64,000 nt of DNA from Closterium sp. NIES-65 (taxonomy: Eukaryota; Streptophyta; Zygnematophyceae; Desmidiales; Closteriaceae): NCBI GenBank assembly GCA_948144175.1, contig CANXME010002303.1, positions 124,001-188,000 of the forward strand. Direction: 5' to 3'. The translations under genes and the position numbers were made by a program. The notes beneath the pieces are model-generated. The model saw only the letters and a program-made list of their open reading frames with translations, was not told the DNA's origin and did not search any database. Shown here in pieces: positions 1 to 11,700 of the stretch. The stretch's first letter is position 1. Each line of letters starts with the position of its first letter.

Positions 1-3000
1 TGAAGTCAAGAGAGTGAAGCTCGTAGTCGCGCTGAGCGGCTATGTGCAGCAGCACCCGAAGAGTGGTCATCTTCGGGGTGGGGAAGAAGGTATGAAAGTA
101 GTCAACTCCCTGCCGCTGACTGAAGCCTCGAGCCACGTAACGCGCCTTGAAGACAGGCGGAGAACCCGGCGACGCTTCACCCTGAAAATCCACATGCCAC
201 TGACGATGTTCGCCCCAGGTGGGGAAACCTCGTCGACGTAGGTGCCTGTGGACTTCAAGGAAGCCATCTCTGCGTCCATGGCTGACTGCCACTGTGAGGA
301 GTTGGGACCCTCGATCGCCTTAGCGTACGATCGAGGAGTCGGGATGTCTAGTGCATCCGGGTCACCCTCAGGGGCAATCAGCGTGGATACGAGATGAGGC
401 AAAGCAGCAGCAAAGCACTGGAACTCCTCCTGCTTGTCCTCAAGGACGTCCGTGCTAAGAGCACACTCATCCCTGACGGACGGAGGACATACAGACGCAG
501 ACTCAGCAACAAGACTAGCAGCGTAGTCTAGACAACAGCGAGCAGCAAAGTCGACAAGCTCAGCAACTAAGGCAGACGCAGCAGTGGACTCAAAAGAAGG
601 GTCAGTGACAATAGTAGCCAGGAGACGCGTGACAGTAGGGCTGGCAGCACGAAGAGAGTCAGACTCAGGGTCAGCAAGAGTAGGAAGAGAGGACTCTGGA
701 GGAGACGGCAACGGGACACGTAGAGGAGCAGTGGAAGGATGCAGTGCCATCTGGTGTGTGACGGGGACCGCAGGAGGACGCGGACGCGGAGCACGACCAC
801 TAGTGCGAGCAGCACGAATGGGCGACGCAGGATGAGACGCAGGCTCACGACGCTCAGTAAGACCTCCAGTAGGACCAGTGTAGGGAGAAGGAGCAGGCAG
901 GGGGGAGGCGGGCTGTAACTGTGACCGCGACTAGACAGGCTGTGGACACTCTAAGGGAGGAGGAGGACCAGTAGAGGGCGGGAGACCAAGAACCTACTCA
1001 AGGAGCGGAAAGAAGTACGGCCGCACAGCGCCTCCAGAACCAGCAGGGACAGCACCAGCACAAGCAGCAACTCCAGCTCCAACAGCGCCAACTCCAGCAC
1101 CCTCAGAAGCACCAGCGCCAGCAGAACCACCAGCGCCAACACCCCCAACAGCTCCAGCTCCAGCAGCTCCAGTAGCACCTCGAGCAGGACTCCCAGGCCC
1201 AGCAGTTCCAGAACCACCAGGACGAGCACCTCCATGACCGGCAGCAACAGTAGTACCTCCAGCTCCAGCAGCACGGCTCCAGCGCCGGGCAAACCACTCG
1301 CGCAGCTCTTGCGGAGAGAGTAGCTCCCGCCTCGACGAAGCACCGCCAGAGGCCACAAGAGCAGACCCAGCACCCCCAGGCTCCGCACCCCCTGGCTCAG
1401 CACCCCCAGGCTCCGCACCCCCAGGCTCTGCACCCCCAGACGCAGCACCCCCAGGCTCAGCACCCCCAGATGCAGCACCCCCAGACTCAGCACCCCCAAG
1501 CTCAGCACCCCGAGACTCAGCACCCCCAGTAGTAGCACCCCCAGACCCGGCACCCGCAGGCGCAGCGCACCTAGCAGCACCAGAGTCAACAGCTACCTCG
1601 ACAGGCTCAACTGCGTCTCTTGGGACACACCTGACGGGGCAGGACCGTGAGGGGGGAGGGGGTCTACCGGGGGAGGACCTGGGCAAGGAAGAGCGGCGGC
1701 GGGGGGAGGGGCGCAGTGCGGTAGCGGAAGAGACGATAGTAAGGCACCGACTCGTCAAAGGTGACGTTCTGGGAGGACAAAACACGGCGCGAGGTGGGGT
1801 GGTAGAACTGCCAACCAGGCGTGTAAGGGGGGAAGCAAAGGAAGACGCAGGGAACAGCACGGGGGGACACCTTGTCCGCAGACATGATGCGGACAAACAC
1901 CCGAGATCCCCAGACCCGAAACGCAGACGCATCGCCAACCTTCCCCGTCCACCGCAAGGTGGGGGAGGTCTCTGGCAAGGAGACCCGGGGCTGAAGGTTG
2001 AGCTGATGCACCGCGTACTGAACTGAAAATGGCCACAGAAAATGGGGAGCAGCCGCATGGATCATGGGCGTACGAGCGACGTCCATGACCATGCCAATGC
2101 GGCGCTCAGCAATCCCATTTTGCTGTGGAGAGGCCGGAAGCGTGAAGGTCTGGCGGATGCCCTGTGCACGACAGAAGGCTCCCAGACGGGCAGAGGAAAA
2201 CTCCCTGCCTCTGTCAGAGTGCAGACGTAGAACAGGAAAGTCGGAGCCGAAACTCTCTCTGAGCTGGAGACGAGCTGCGCGGATCCAGTCGATCAACACC
2301 TCAGTGACATCACCCTTGCTGCGCAAGGGTTTAACCGTGGTGTAACGCGAGTAGTCGTCAACCACCAACAAGAAGTAACGCTCGTGACCCTGGCCACGAA
2401 CGCGGGCGGGGCCCCACACGTCCATGTGAAGAGTCTGCAGGGGAGCCTCTGTCGGAGGAAACTCGGAGGAGTGAGGGGCGGCGCGCTGCGGCCCCTCGAC
2501 GCAGGGGACGCAGGTAGGGGCAGGCCCCGGAGGTAGGGGAGGGAGGGACCGGGAGAGACCAGAGACAAGGACACGGGAGGCCATGCCTCGGAGACGAGGC
2601 AGGGAGGGGTGACCAAGGCGGTGGTGCCAAAGGAGAGTCTGGTGGGTTAGGAGACGACACGAGCAGGGCGCAGACTCAGGACCAGACCTGGACGCTGCAG
2701 CAAACACCTGATTTGACGCAGCAACAGGAGGAGACTCAGTGGTCAGTGTGTACAGGCTCGACCCCGGCTGACGGGTAAACGTGGCCAAGTGTCGGCCCGT
2801 CCGAGCACACGTACAGCGGGTCACCCGCTGACTCGCAGGCGTGAACTGGTCAACCCCCTGATCCTGTAGATCAGCTCCACTCACCAAGTTCGTAGAGAAC
2901 GAGGGGAGGTAGAGACCTGACAGGGTGCCAGAGGGGGCTGCTGGACACGGTAAGACATTGGAGAAGCTAGCAAGGATAGGACCCCCAGAGTGTTCGCCAG

Positions 3001-3731
3001 GGAGATCGCAACCGGCCGACTAAGCGGCGTAAGCGTGGTGCGGTCTTGAAAGAAGGAGCGGGAAGCACCCGAGTCAAGGGTGAAGGTGTGTAAGGCCTGA
3101 GCCGACGTGGTACCTGAGAGAGCAGACTCACTAGCACCTGGGGCAGCCGACGCACTAGCACCTAGAGCAGCAGCCTCATCAGCACCTAGAGCAGCAGTCT
3201 CAATGCCCGGGTCAGGCAGAACACACAGGTAACAGTCACCCTCATCACTAGTAGACATTGCATACATGGCAGCAAGAATAGCATCATAGTCAAGATCAAA
3301 GATAGCAACCCCCGCCCTAGACAGCTCTCCCCAGCGAGGGATCTCAGTGGCGTCAGGGAACTGATGACGCCAAGCGTCCGTCAGGCGGCCGAAGCAGCGC
3401 TAGGTGGAGTGCGTGCCCCCACACTGCTCACCAGCGGGGTCGCGTATACGGAGGACGTAGGTGCAGGGACCAGTACCCCGACCCCGCTCACGAAGCTGCT
3501 GAGGGGACAGGGTCTCACGAGCGTGCTGCTGCTGCTGGCGCGGACCACCACCGGAGCCACTCCTCTGCGCAGAGCCGAAGGAAGTAGGGCCGGGGCACCA
3601 GAGGTGAGATCGGACAGGGAGAGTCCGTCTGCCCTATCGCACTGTAAGAACAGCTGGAGGTCATCGACCCAGACCTCAAAGTCAACAGCACGACCCTCAG
3701 TATCAAAGGTGAGGACACTGGGGGTAGCCAT

Positions 3732-4750
3732 GACTGCAGTGGTCTAGCAGGAAGTGAGCTCACCAGTCCAAGGAAGTAGGGTCGGGGCGCGCCGGAAAGA
3801 ACAGTGGCGGCTCGGCGGCAGGGCGGCTCGGCGGCTCGGCTGCTGGGCGGCACGGCGGCTCGGCGGCTCGGCGATTGGGCGGCTCGGCTGCTCGCCGGCT
3901 CGGCGGCTTGGTTGCTGGGCGGCGCGGCGGCTCGGCGGCTCGGCTGCTGCGCGGCTCGGCGGCTCGGCTGTCGGGCGCTTCGGCTGCTGGGCTGCTGGCG
4001 GCGTGGTGGCTTGGCTGCTCAGCTGCTGGGCGGCTCAGCGGTGAGGGGGCCAGTAGAGGCGGCGACAGGGGCCGTGAAGAGCGGCGACGGGGCCGCTAGG
4101 GGCGGCTACGGGGCTGTGAAGAGCGGCGACGGGGCCGCTAGGGGCGGCTACGGGGCCGCTAGGGTCGGCGACGGGGCCGTTAGGTCGGCGACGGGGCCGC
4201 TAAGGGCGGCTAGTTGGCCGCGAAGGGCGGAGACGGGGCCTCCAGGGGCGGCGACGGGGCCGCTAGGGGCGGCGACTGGGTCGCAGAGGGGCCGTAAGGG
4301 GCCTAGAGGAGGCGACGACGGGGCCGCAAGGGGCGGCTACGGGGCTGTAAGGGGCGGCGACGGGGCCGCGGAGGGGCCATTAGGGTCCTGGAGAGGCGGC
4401 GACGGGGCCTAGAGAGGCGACGACGGGGCCGCGAAGGGGCCGCGAGGGGCCTAGAGGGGCGGCGACGAGGCCGCGAAGGGGGCCGCGAGGGGCCTAGAGG
4501 GGCGGCGACGGGGCCGCTAGGGGCGGCAACGGGGCCGCAAAGGGGCCGCGACGGGCCTAGAGGGGCGACGACGGGGCCGTGAGAGGGGCCGTGAGGGGCC
4601 GCGAAAGGGGCCGCTAGGGGCCTGAGGAGGGCGCAACGGGCCGCTAAGGGCTAGGGACGCGACGGGAGGGAGGGCACACGGGGCGCGACTCGAGTAGGAG
4701 GGAAGCGCACTCCGGGCAGGAAAACAATTTCACTGGTGGGCCTAGGAAAC
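3732..4750 (-). other. GC-rich leader of element A, repeated
   Basis: The 5' untranslated leader between PBS and gag has two repeat zones. One (3790-4045) is built from CGGCTCGGCGGCTCGGCTG units. The other (4060-4640) is built from GGCGACGGGGCCGC/AAGGGGC units. Open frames exist on both strands only because the repeats lack stops; no coding signal is apparent. Confidence 0.7.
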
Positions 4751-4779
4751 GTTCCCACTAGGGAACCTGCTCTATACCA
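4751..4779 (-). promoter_or_regulatory. PBS and adjacent stem-loop of element A
   Basis: On the minus strand the LTR end is followed by TGGTATAGAGCAGG, a variant of the plant tRNA-iMet primer site TGGTATCAGAGC. It runs directly into the inverted repeat GTTCCC-TAGT-GGGAAC. The same PBS plus hairpin layout recurs in elements B, G, I and L. Confidence 0.75.
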
Positions 4780-4904
4780 TGTGAGAAATGAGGAATGATT
4801 GCATTGAGCAGCATGAGGAGTACAAGTAGGAAACCCTAAAGTGTTGTACCCCATATGAGCTACTCCACTACAGCCTACACAGACTTTTGCATATAAGTTT
4901 GACA
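4780..4904 (-). repeat. 5' LTR of copia element A
   Basis: This 125-bp sequence begins TGTGAGAAATGAGG and ends AAGTTTGACA on the plus strand, the reverse of a TG...CA LTR. It is closely similar to the LTRs at 35038-35162 and 39727-39852. The PBS TGGTATAGAGCAGG follows immediately on the minus strand. The partner LTR is off the left edge. Confidence 0.9.
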
Positions 4905-5288
4905 GCTTCGCGACCTGCGGAACCTTCGCGTAACACCTGGTTACGGGACCTTGTGTCGAGCCTATATATAGCCTCGTGTTGTACCCAGGTGATGATTCAA
5001 TTCACATTTTCTTTTCTCAGCTCGATCCTAGATACTCACACTTGGATCAGAGCCCGTTTACACGCGAAGTTCTTTCGACCGCTAAAAACCAGTCTTCAAA
5101 AAACCGCGGGGGCGATGCAGTTAAACATCGATTTCGGGTACATAAAACCGGTTCCGTGTTTTTCGCTCCCCCTCGATTCAGTTTTTTGGACACGTTGATG
5201 TCAAGCATGGAAGGCCAAGGTGACAACTACGTGACCACGAGCGACATCGCGAAACTCCGCACCGACATGGAGCAGACGCAGGCGACGC
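4905..5288 (+). mobile_element. Ty3/gypsy chromovirus fragment: LTR tail, leader, gag start
   Basis: The sequence matches 24419-24835 nearly throughout. Bases 4905-5040 equal the last third of the Ty3 LTR, including the TATA box. CTTGGATCAGAGCCCG and a leader follow, then a Gag start at 5198 (MSSMEGQGDNYVTTSD) that stops at the next inserted element. Copia element A lies on its left inside the LTR and copia element K on its right. It is a broken remnant. Confidence 0.85.
4963..4970 (+). promoter_or_regulatory. TATA box in Ty3 LTR tail
   Basis: TATATATA stands about 75 bp upstream of the LTR end in the context GCCTATATATAGCC. The same motif occurs at the equivalent place (24477-24484) in the complete Ty3 LTR, which supports a promoter role. 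Confidence 0.6.
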
Positions 5289-5419
5289 TGAGAAAACTGA
5301 AACGAGAATGAATGAACTATGAATGAAGTGGGTACAAGTACTAACCCTAATTGGGTTGGACCCCCTATGGGATACCCCACTACAGCCAACACAAAAGCAT
5401 AAGCTATAATGTTCTGACA
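5289..5419 (-). repeat. 3' LTR of copia element K
   Basis: This 131-bp LTR starts TGAGAAAACTG and ends ATGTTCTGACA on the plus strand. It belongs to the same LTR type as 5736-5867 (opposite strand) and 57756-57886. The sequence before it, GACGC, interrupts a Ty3 gag match exactly. Confidence 0.87.
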
Positions 5420-5735
5420 CACCCCCATAGGCAAAGTGGGGGAGAACAGGGGGTCACAAGACCAGTCAAGCAAAGCAAAACAAAGCAAAGCTCAGGGTGG
5501 ATCACAAAGTCACCACACATTCCGAGCACAAGTACAAGGCCACAAGGCCAGTTCACATGCAGGAGTACATATATATATAAGGCTAGACAAGCAAGAGCAG
5601 GTATATATATATGTAACAGTACAAGCAAGGTCAAGAGGTGAGCAAGTGAGGCAAGACAGGGACAAGACCCAACTGAGTGCAGAAGCGCTGATGATCACAA
5701 GGCGGAAGTGCCTTGGTGAAAACATCAGCAGTGTT
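5289..5735 (-). mobile_element. Copia element K, 3' end only (minus strand)
   Basis: This is the 3' terminal part of a copia element read right to left: the last codons of RNase H (about 5640-5735, matching ADIFTKAL...CDHQRFC...LPHLLTS of other copies), a 3' UTR (5432-5640), the polypurine tract CCTATGGGGGTG and the 3' LTR (5289-5419). It sits in a Ty3 gag after GACGC. Its other end is not seen beyond the element that interrupts it at 5736. It is a fragment. Confidence 0.85.
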
Positions 5736-5867
5736 TGTTAGAATATTATAGCTTACTTATTTGTGTAGGCTATAGTGGGGTATCCCATAGGGGGTACAAC
5801 CCAACTAGAGTTTCCTATTTGTACTCACTTCATTCATAGTCATTTCATTCTCGTTCTAACTTTCTCA
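5736..5867 (+). repeat. 5' LTR of copia element L
   Basis: This 132-bp LTR runs from TGTTAGAATATTATAGC to TTCTAACTTTCTCA and is followed by the PBS TGGTATCGAGCAGG. It contains the core TAGGCTATAGTGGGGTA...GGGTACAAC shared by all copia LTR types in the window. Confidence 0.9.
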
Positions 5868-5896
5868 TGGTATCGAGCAGGTTCCCCCGTGGGAAC
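5868..5896 (+). promoter_or_regulatory. PBS and adjacent stem-loop of element L
   Basis: TGGTATCGAGCAGG follows the LTR with no gap and runs into GTTCCC-CCGT-GGGAAC, a 6-bp stem. GGGCCCACC follows a few bases later, as in the other leaders. Confidence 0.72.
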
Positions 5897-5933
5897 AGTG
5901 CTTAGGGCCCACCACATCGAACCTTTTTTTTCT

Positions 5934-5953
5934 GCCCGGAGCGCGCTCCGGGC
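5934..5953. repeat. 20-base perfect palindrome in leader of L
   Basis: GCCCGGAGCGCGCTCCGGGC is its own reverse complement over all 20 bases and follows a T-run, about 65 bp after the PBS. Partial versions occur at equivalent places in elements B (39647-39664) and I (near 12919-12934). Confidence 0.8.
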
Positions 5954-6947
5954 CCTTGCTCTTACTTTTTTTTTCGATCTGCCCTAACGGCCCGAGCGCC
6001 GCCTTAGCGAGCCGCCCGCCCTAGCAGCCCGAGCGCCGCCTTAGCGCCCGCGCCCCGCTGCCCGCCCTCGCGCCGCCTTAGCGGCCTCGCCGCCCTGCTC
6101 TCGCGGCCCTCGCCGCCCTTCCTCACGCGGCTCCGCCGCCCCTGATCTCGCGGCCCCGTCGCCCCTGATCTTGCGGCCCCGCTGACCCTGAAAGCGCAGC
6201 CCTCGCTGCCCCTGAGCTCGCGGCCCCGCCGCCCAAGCGCTCGCGGCCCCGCCGTCCCTGATCTCACGGCCCCGCCGCCTCAGCGCTCACGGCCCCGCTG
6301 CCCCTGATCTCGCGGCCCCGCCGCCCCAGCGCTTCCGGCCCCGCTGCCCCTGATACGCGGCCCCGTCGCCCCGGCGCTCCCGGCCCCGCCGCCCCTGATA
6401 CGCGGCCCCGCCGCCCCAGCGCTCCCGGCCCCGCCGCCCCTGATCTCACGGCCCCGCCGTCCCTGATCTCGCGGCCCCGCCGCCCGAGCGCTCACGGCCC
6501 CGCCGCCCCTGATCTCGCGGCCCCGCCGCCCCAAGCGCTCCCGGCCCCGCCGCCCCTACTACGCGGCCCCGCCGCCCCTGGTTTCGCGGCCCCGCCGCCC
6601 CAGCACTCACGGCCCCGCCGCCCCTTGCTCTCGCGCCGCCCGACTGCAGCAGCCGAGCCGCCCAACTACAGCAGCTGAGCCGCCCACCTGCAGCAGCCGA
6701 GCCGCCGTACCGCCGAGCAGCAGTGCAGCCGAGCCGCCCTGCACCCGAGCCGCCCGGCAGCCGAGCCGCCCCGCCCGAGCCGCCCTACCGCCGAGCCGCC
6801 TGGGAGCCGAGCCGCCCGGGAGCCGAGTCGCTGAGTAGCCGAGCCGCCTTTCTACCGAGCCGCCCGACCTGCCCTGCCCGGTGAGCAATGTACCGCTCTC
6901 ACTGCGTGCCCTTCCCCTACTGCTTGCACTGCTTCACTCTCGTCGTT
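5954..6947 (+). other. GC-rich leader of element L
   Basis: This leader is made of GGCCCCGCCGCCCCTGATCTCGC-type units (6110-6620) followed by GAGCCGCC units (6640-6870). It has long open frames on the minus strand but no coding signal. It ends at the Gag start at 6948. Confidence 0.7.
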
Positions 6948-8702
6948 ATGGCTACCCCTAGTGTCCTCGCTTTTGACGCTGAGGGTCGAGCCATAGACTT
7001 TGAGGTCTGGCTCGACGACCTGCAGCTGTTTTTACAGTGCGATAGGGCGGACGATCTGTCTCTCTTTGACCTCACCTCTGGCGCCGTCCCTTCCCCTGCT
7101 GCTGATGCTGACGCCACTGTTCGCTCACAGTGGGCCACGCGCGATGCTGCTGCACGTCTTGCTGTGCGACGCCACTTGCCTACCGCTGAGCGCGCGCACT
7201 TGAGGTTGTTGAGGGTTCTCCTTGAGCTGGTGCTGCTGAGGGTGTTGACGCTGAGACTGCCGCTGGAGGTCCGACTGGCGGTGCTCCTGGTGGTGTTGCT
7301 GGAGGTTCTGGAGCTACTGGAGGTGCTGCTGGAGCGGGTACTCCTGCTCGGGGTACTGGTGCTGTCCCTGCTGTTTCTGGCGTCGCCGCGCGGCCCCGGC
7401 CGTACTTCATTCCGCTTCTGCAGCAGGTTCTTGGTCTTACACCTTCTCCTGGTCCTCCTCCTCCTCCCTTAGAGGGTCCACAGCCTGTCTCGTCACAGTC
7501 ACAGCTACAGCCTGCCTCACCTTTGCCTGCTCGTTCTCCCTACGCTGGTCCGACTGGAGGTCTTACTGAGCGTCGTGAGCCTGCGTCTCGTCCTGCGTCG
7601 CCTGTTCGTACTGCGCGCGCTAGTGGTCGCGGTTCGCGTCAGCGTCCTCCTCCTGTCCCTGGCACGCACCGGATGTCTCTGCGTCCGTCCATTGCTCCTC
7701 TGCGTGCCCCTTTGCCTTCTCCTCCTGAGTCTTCTCTTCCTGCTCTTGCCGACCCGGAGTCGGACTCTCTTCGTGCTGCCAGTCCTACTGTCACGCGTCT
7801 CCTTGCTACTGTTGTCACTGACCCTTCCTTTGAGTCCACTGCTGCGTCTGCCCTAGTTGCTGAGCTCGTCGACTTTGCTGCTCGTTGTCGTCTAGACTAC
7901 GCTGCAAGTCTTATTTTTGAGTCTGAGTCTGTCTGTCCTCCATCCGTCGGGGGTGAGTGTGCCCTTGGCACGGATGTCGTTGAGGACAGGCAGGAGGAGT
8001 TCCACTGCTTGGCCGCTGCTTCACCTCATCTCGTGTCCGTACTGCTTACCCCTGAGGGAGACCCGGACGCACTTGACATCCCGACTCCGCGCTCTTACGC
8101 GGAGGCGATAGAGGGTCCCTACTCCTCTCAGTGGCAGGCAGCTATGGACGCAGAGATGGCTTCCTGGAAGTCCACAGGCACCTACGTTGACGCCGTTCCC
8201 CCTCCTGGGGCGAACATCGTTAGTGGCATGTGGATCTTCAGAGTGAAGCGGCCGCCGGGTTCTCCGCCTGTCTTCAAGGCACGTTACGTGGCTCGTGGCT
8301 TCAGTCAGCGGCAGGGAGTTGACTACTTTCAGACCTTCTCTCCCACCCCGAAGATGACCACTCTTTGGGTACTGCTGCACGTTGCTGCTCACCGTGACTA
8401 CGAGCTGCACTCTCTCGACTTCAGCACAGCTTTCTTGCAGGGCAGCCTGCACGAGGAGATCTGGCTTCGCCGCCCACCTGGCTTCACTGGGTCGTTCCCT
8501 CCTGGTACCCAGTGGAGCCTCCGGCGTCCAGTTTACGGTCTCCGCCAGGCGCCACGTGAGTGGCACGACACACTGAGGACTACACTTGCGGCTCTTGGGT
8601 TTGCTCCTTCTACTGCCGACCCGTCGTTGTTTCTGCGCACCGACACCTCTCTACCGCCGTTCTACATCCTCGTGTACGTCGACGACTTGGTCTTTGCCAC
8701 AG

Positions 8703-11700
8703 CCTCAGAGGCCACGTACGCAAGTCGCAACTGTCCACGCTGCTGTAGCTCACGAGCAAGAAAGTAGTGGAGAGCAATGTGCTTTGTCCGGTGCTCCAGT
8801 CGCTGCTCTCGACACAAGGCCAGCATGGCCTTGTTGTCTACGTACAGCTCTGGAGGAGAACGAGGCGGCTCTCCAAGGTCGGTCAACAGGTAGGTGAGCC
8901 AGCGTAACTCCTGTGCAGCCATAGCCCCAGCGTAGATCTCAGCCTCACAACTGGAGCCGAGAACAGAAGACGAGCGGGTAGCCCGCCACGAAACAGAGCC
9001 GGAACCAAGGCTGAAGGTGTAACCCTGTGACGACCGCTGCATAGCCTGGTCGTCAGCCCAAGAAGCGTCCGCGTGCCTAGTGAGGACCACTGGACGGCGC
9101 CCTCCAAGCACTAGCCCCATGCCCGACGTACTGCACAAGTAGCGCAACACCCTCTTCACTGCAGCCATGTGCTCTGGTCGGTGTCTCCCAGGAGCAACAT
9201 AGCGTGCAAGAATGCTAAGAGGGTATGCAAGGTCAGGTCGTGTGCAGGTCATCAGGTACATGAGGCAGCCAACAAGCTCTGCATACGGGCCACTCGACTC
9301 TACGGACTCATCCGAAGGCAGAGCTGAGAGCGAGTGGCGAGTAGGCAGAGGAGTGGCCTGAGGCGAGGAGTACGTGAAGCCGAAGCGCTGAAGGACCTGC
9401 TGCACCATGTGTGACTGAGTCAGGGTAATGGTGCGGCGTGCTCTATCTCGGGTGATCTGCAAGCCAAGGTAGCTGCGCAGTTCACCCAGGTCAGTGCATG
9501 TGTGTCTCTTCTGCAGCTCGGACTTCACGTAGGCGAGTCCAGCAGTGTCAGATGTGGCAAAGACCAAGTCGTCGACGTACACGAGGATGTAGAACGGCGG
9601 CAGAGAGGTGTCGGTGCGCAGAAACAGCGACGGGTCGGCAGTAGAAGGAGCAAACCCAAGAGCCGCAAGTGTAGTCCTCAGTGTGTCGTGCCACTCACGT
9701 GGCGCCTGGCGGAGACCGTAAACTGGACGCCGAAGGCTCCACTGGGTACCAGGAGGGAACGACCCAGTGAAGCCAGGTGGGCGGCGAAGCCAGATCTCCT
9801 CGTGCAGGCTGCCCTGCAAGAAAGCTGGGGTGAAGTCGAGAGAGTGCAGCTTGTAGTCACGGTGAGCAGCAACGTGCAGCAGTACCCGAAGAGTGGTCAT
9901 CTTCGGGGTGGAGGAGAAGGTCTGAAAGTAGTCAACCCCTTGCCGCTAACTGAAGCCACGAGCCACGTAACGCGCCTTGAAGACAGGCGGATACCCCGGC
10001 GGCCGCTTCACCCTGAAAATCCACATGCCACTGACGATGTTCGCCCCAGGAGGGGGAACAGCGTCGACGTAGGTGCCTGTGGACTTCCAGGAAGCCATCT
10101 CTGCATCCATAGCTGGCTGCCACTGAGAGGAGTAGGGACCCTCTATCGCCTCCGCGTAAGAGCGCGGAGTTGGGATGTCTAGTGCATCCGGGTCTCCCTC
10201 AGGGGCTAGCAGTAAAGACGCGAGATGAGGTGAAGCGGCGGCCAGACAGTGGAACTCCTCCTGCCTGTCCTCAAGGACGTCCGTGCCAAGGGCACACGCA
10301 CCCCCGACGGACGGAGGACAGGCAGACTCAGACTCAGCGACAAGACTAGCAGCGTAGTCTAGACGACAGCGCGGAGCAAAGTCAACAAGCTCAGTGACAA
10401 GGGCGGACGCAGCGGAAGACTCGAAAGAAGGGTCAGTGACAGCAATAGCAAGGAGACGCGTGACAGTAGGACTGGCAGCACGAAGAGAGTCCGACTCTGG
10501 GTCGGCAAGAGCAGGAAGAGAGGAAGCAGGAGGAGAAGGCAAAGGGGCACGCAGAGGAGCAGTAGACGGACGCAGAGACATCCGGTGCGTGCCAGGGACA
10601 GGAGGAGGACGCTGACGCGAACCGCGACCACTAGTGCGAGCAGCACGGACAGGCGACGCAGGGCGAGATGCAGGCTCACGACGCTCAGCAAGACCTCCAG
10701 TAGGACCAGTGTAGGGAGACGGAGCAGGCAGTGGGGAGGCCGGCTGTATCTGTAACTATGACGGGACAGGCTGTGGACACTCTAAGGGAGGAGGAGGACC
10801 AGTAGAAGGCGGGAGACCAAGAACCTGTTGAAGGAGCGGAACGAAGTACGGCCGAGGCCGCGCGGCGACTCCAGACACAGCAGGGACAGCACCAGTACCC
10901 CCAGCAGCAGCACCTCCAGCTCCAGTACCTCCAGCAGTACCAGTAGCACCCTCAGCAAGACCGCCTCCAGGATCGACAGCAGTAGCCTCCGCGCCAGCAC
11001 CCGAAGCAGCTCCCGCTCCAGAAGTACTCGCAGGCCCAGCAGCTCCAGTACTCCGAGTACGAGCACCGCCGGGACCCGCGGCACCAGCACCCACAGGAGC
11101 AGCAGAACCTCCAGTACTCGCAGCACCTCCAGCTCAAACAGCACGCCTCCAGCGCCGGGCAAACCACTCACGCAGCTCCTGTGGAGAGAGTGGCTCCTGG
11201 CGAGACGAAGCACCCGGAGAACCGCCACGCTCAGCACCGCCAGACGCCCCACGAGCAGGCTCAGCTCCCTCACGCTCAGCACCTCCAGGCGTAGCACCCC
11301 CAGGCTCAGTACCCCCAGGCTCAGCATCCCCAGGCGTAGCACCTCCAGGCTCAGCACCCCCAGACTCAGATCCCCCAGGCTCAGTACCCCTAGTCGTAGT
11401 ACCCACAAGCTCAGCACCCCCAGAGTCAGCACCCCCAGGCTCAGCACCCTCAGTAGCACCAGGGTCACCAGCGACCTCGACAGGCTCCACAGCGTCTACC
11501 TGGGACACACCTGAAGGGGCAGGACCCTGAGGGGGGAGGGGGTCTACCGGGGGGGGACCTGGCACAAGGAAGAGCGGTGGCGGGGGGAGGGACGGAGTGC
11601 GGTAGGGGAAGAGACGGTAGTAGGGGACCGACTCGTCGAACGTGACGTCCTGGGAGGACAGAACACGGCAAGAGGTGGGGTGGTAGAACTGCCACCCTGG

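Larger units (their letters stand above)
1..4904 (-). mobile_element. Ty1/copia element A (minus strand, cut by window edge)
   Basis: A copia-type LTR retrotransposon read right to left: 5' LTR at 4780-4904, PBS just inside it, a GC-rich leader to about 3732, then gag, protease, integrase and the start of reverse transcriptase at the window edge. Visible marks are the Gag start near 3731 (ATPSVLTFDTEGR), the protease DSGASRSFF region near 3070, the GAG-pre-integrase [11 protein letters not shown] near 2610, the integrase [12 protein letters not shown] near 2410 and QQNGIAERR near 2110, then the repeated GAEPGG linker at about 1370-1560. The glycine-rich middle of Gag is missing. The element is broken, with at least six breaks. 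The 3' half and 3' LTR lie outside the window. The LTR family is shared with elements B and I. Confidence 0.93.
5736..8702 (+). mobile_element. Copia element L (plus strand, internally deleted, 3' end lost)
   Basis: Parts in order are a 5' LTR (5736-5867), PBS and stem-loop (5868-5896), a GC-rich leader, the Gag start at 6948 ([21 protein letters not shown]), a jump near 7200 from Gag into the linker ahead of reverse transcriptase, and reverse transcriptase (YVDDLVFAT near 8675-8700). Most of Gag, the protease and the integrase are absent. At 8703 the sequence switches to the opposite strand of another copia element, so RNase H and the 3' LTR are lost. It lies in element K. It is broken, with a large internal deletion and about two further breaks. 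Confidence 0.9.

Noticed and set aside
3754-4412. Long alanine/glycine/arginine-rich frames in the GC-rich leader
   Set aside because: They arise from stop-free tandem repeats, are open in several frames and both strands, and have no start context or conserved ends.
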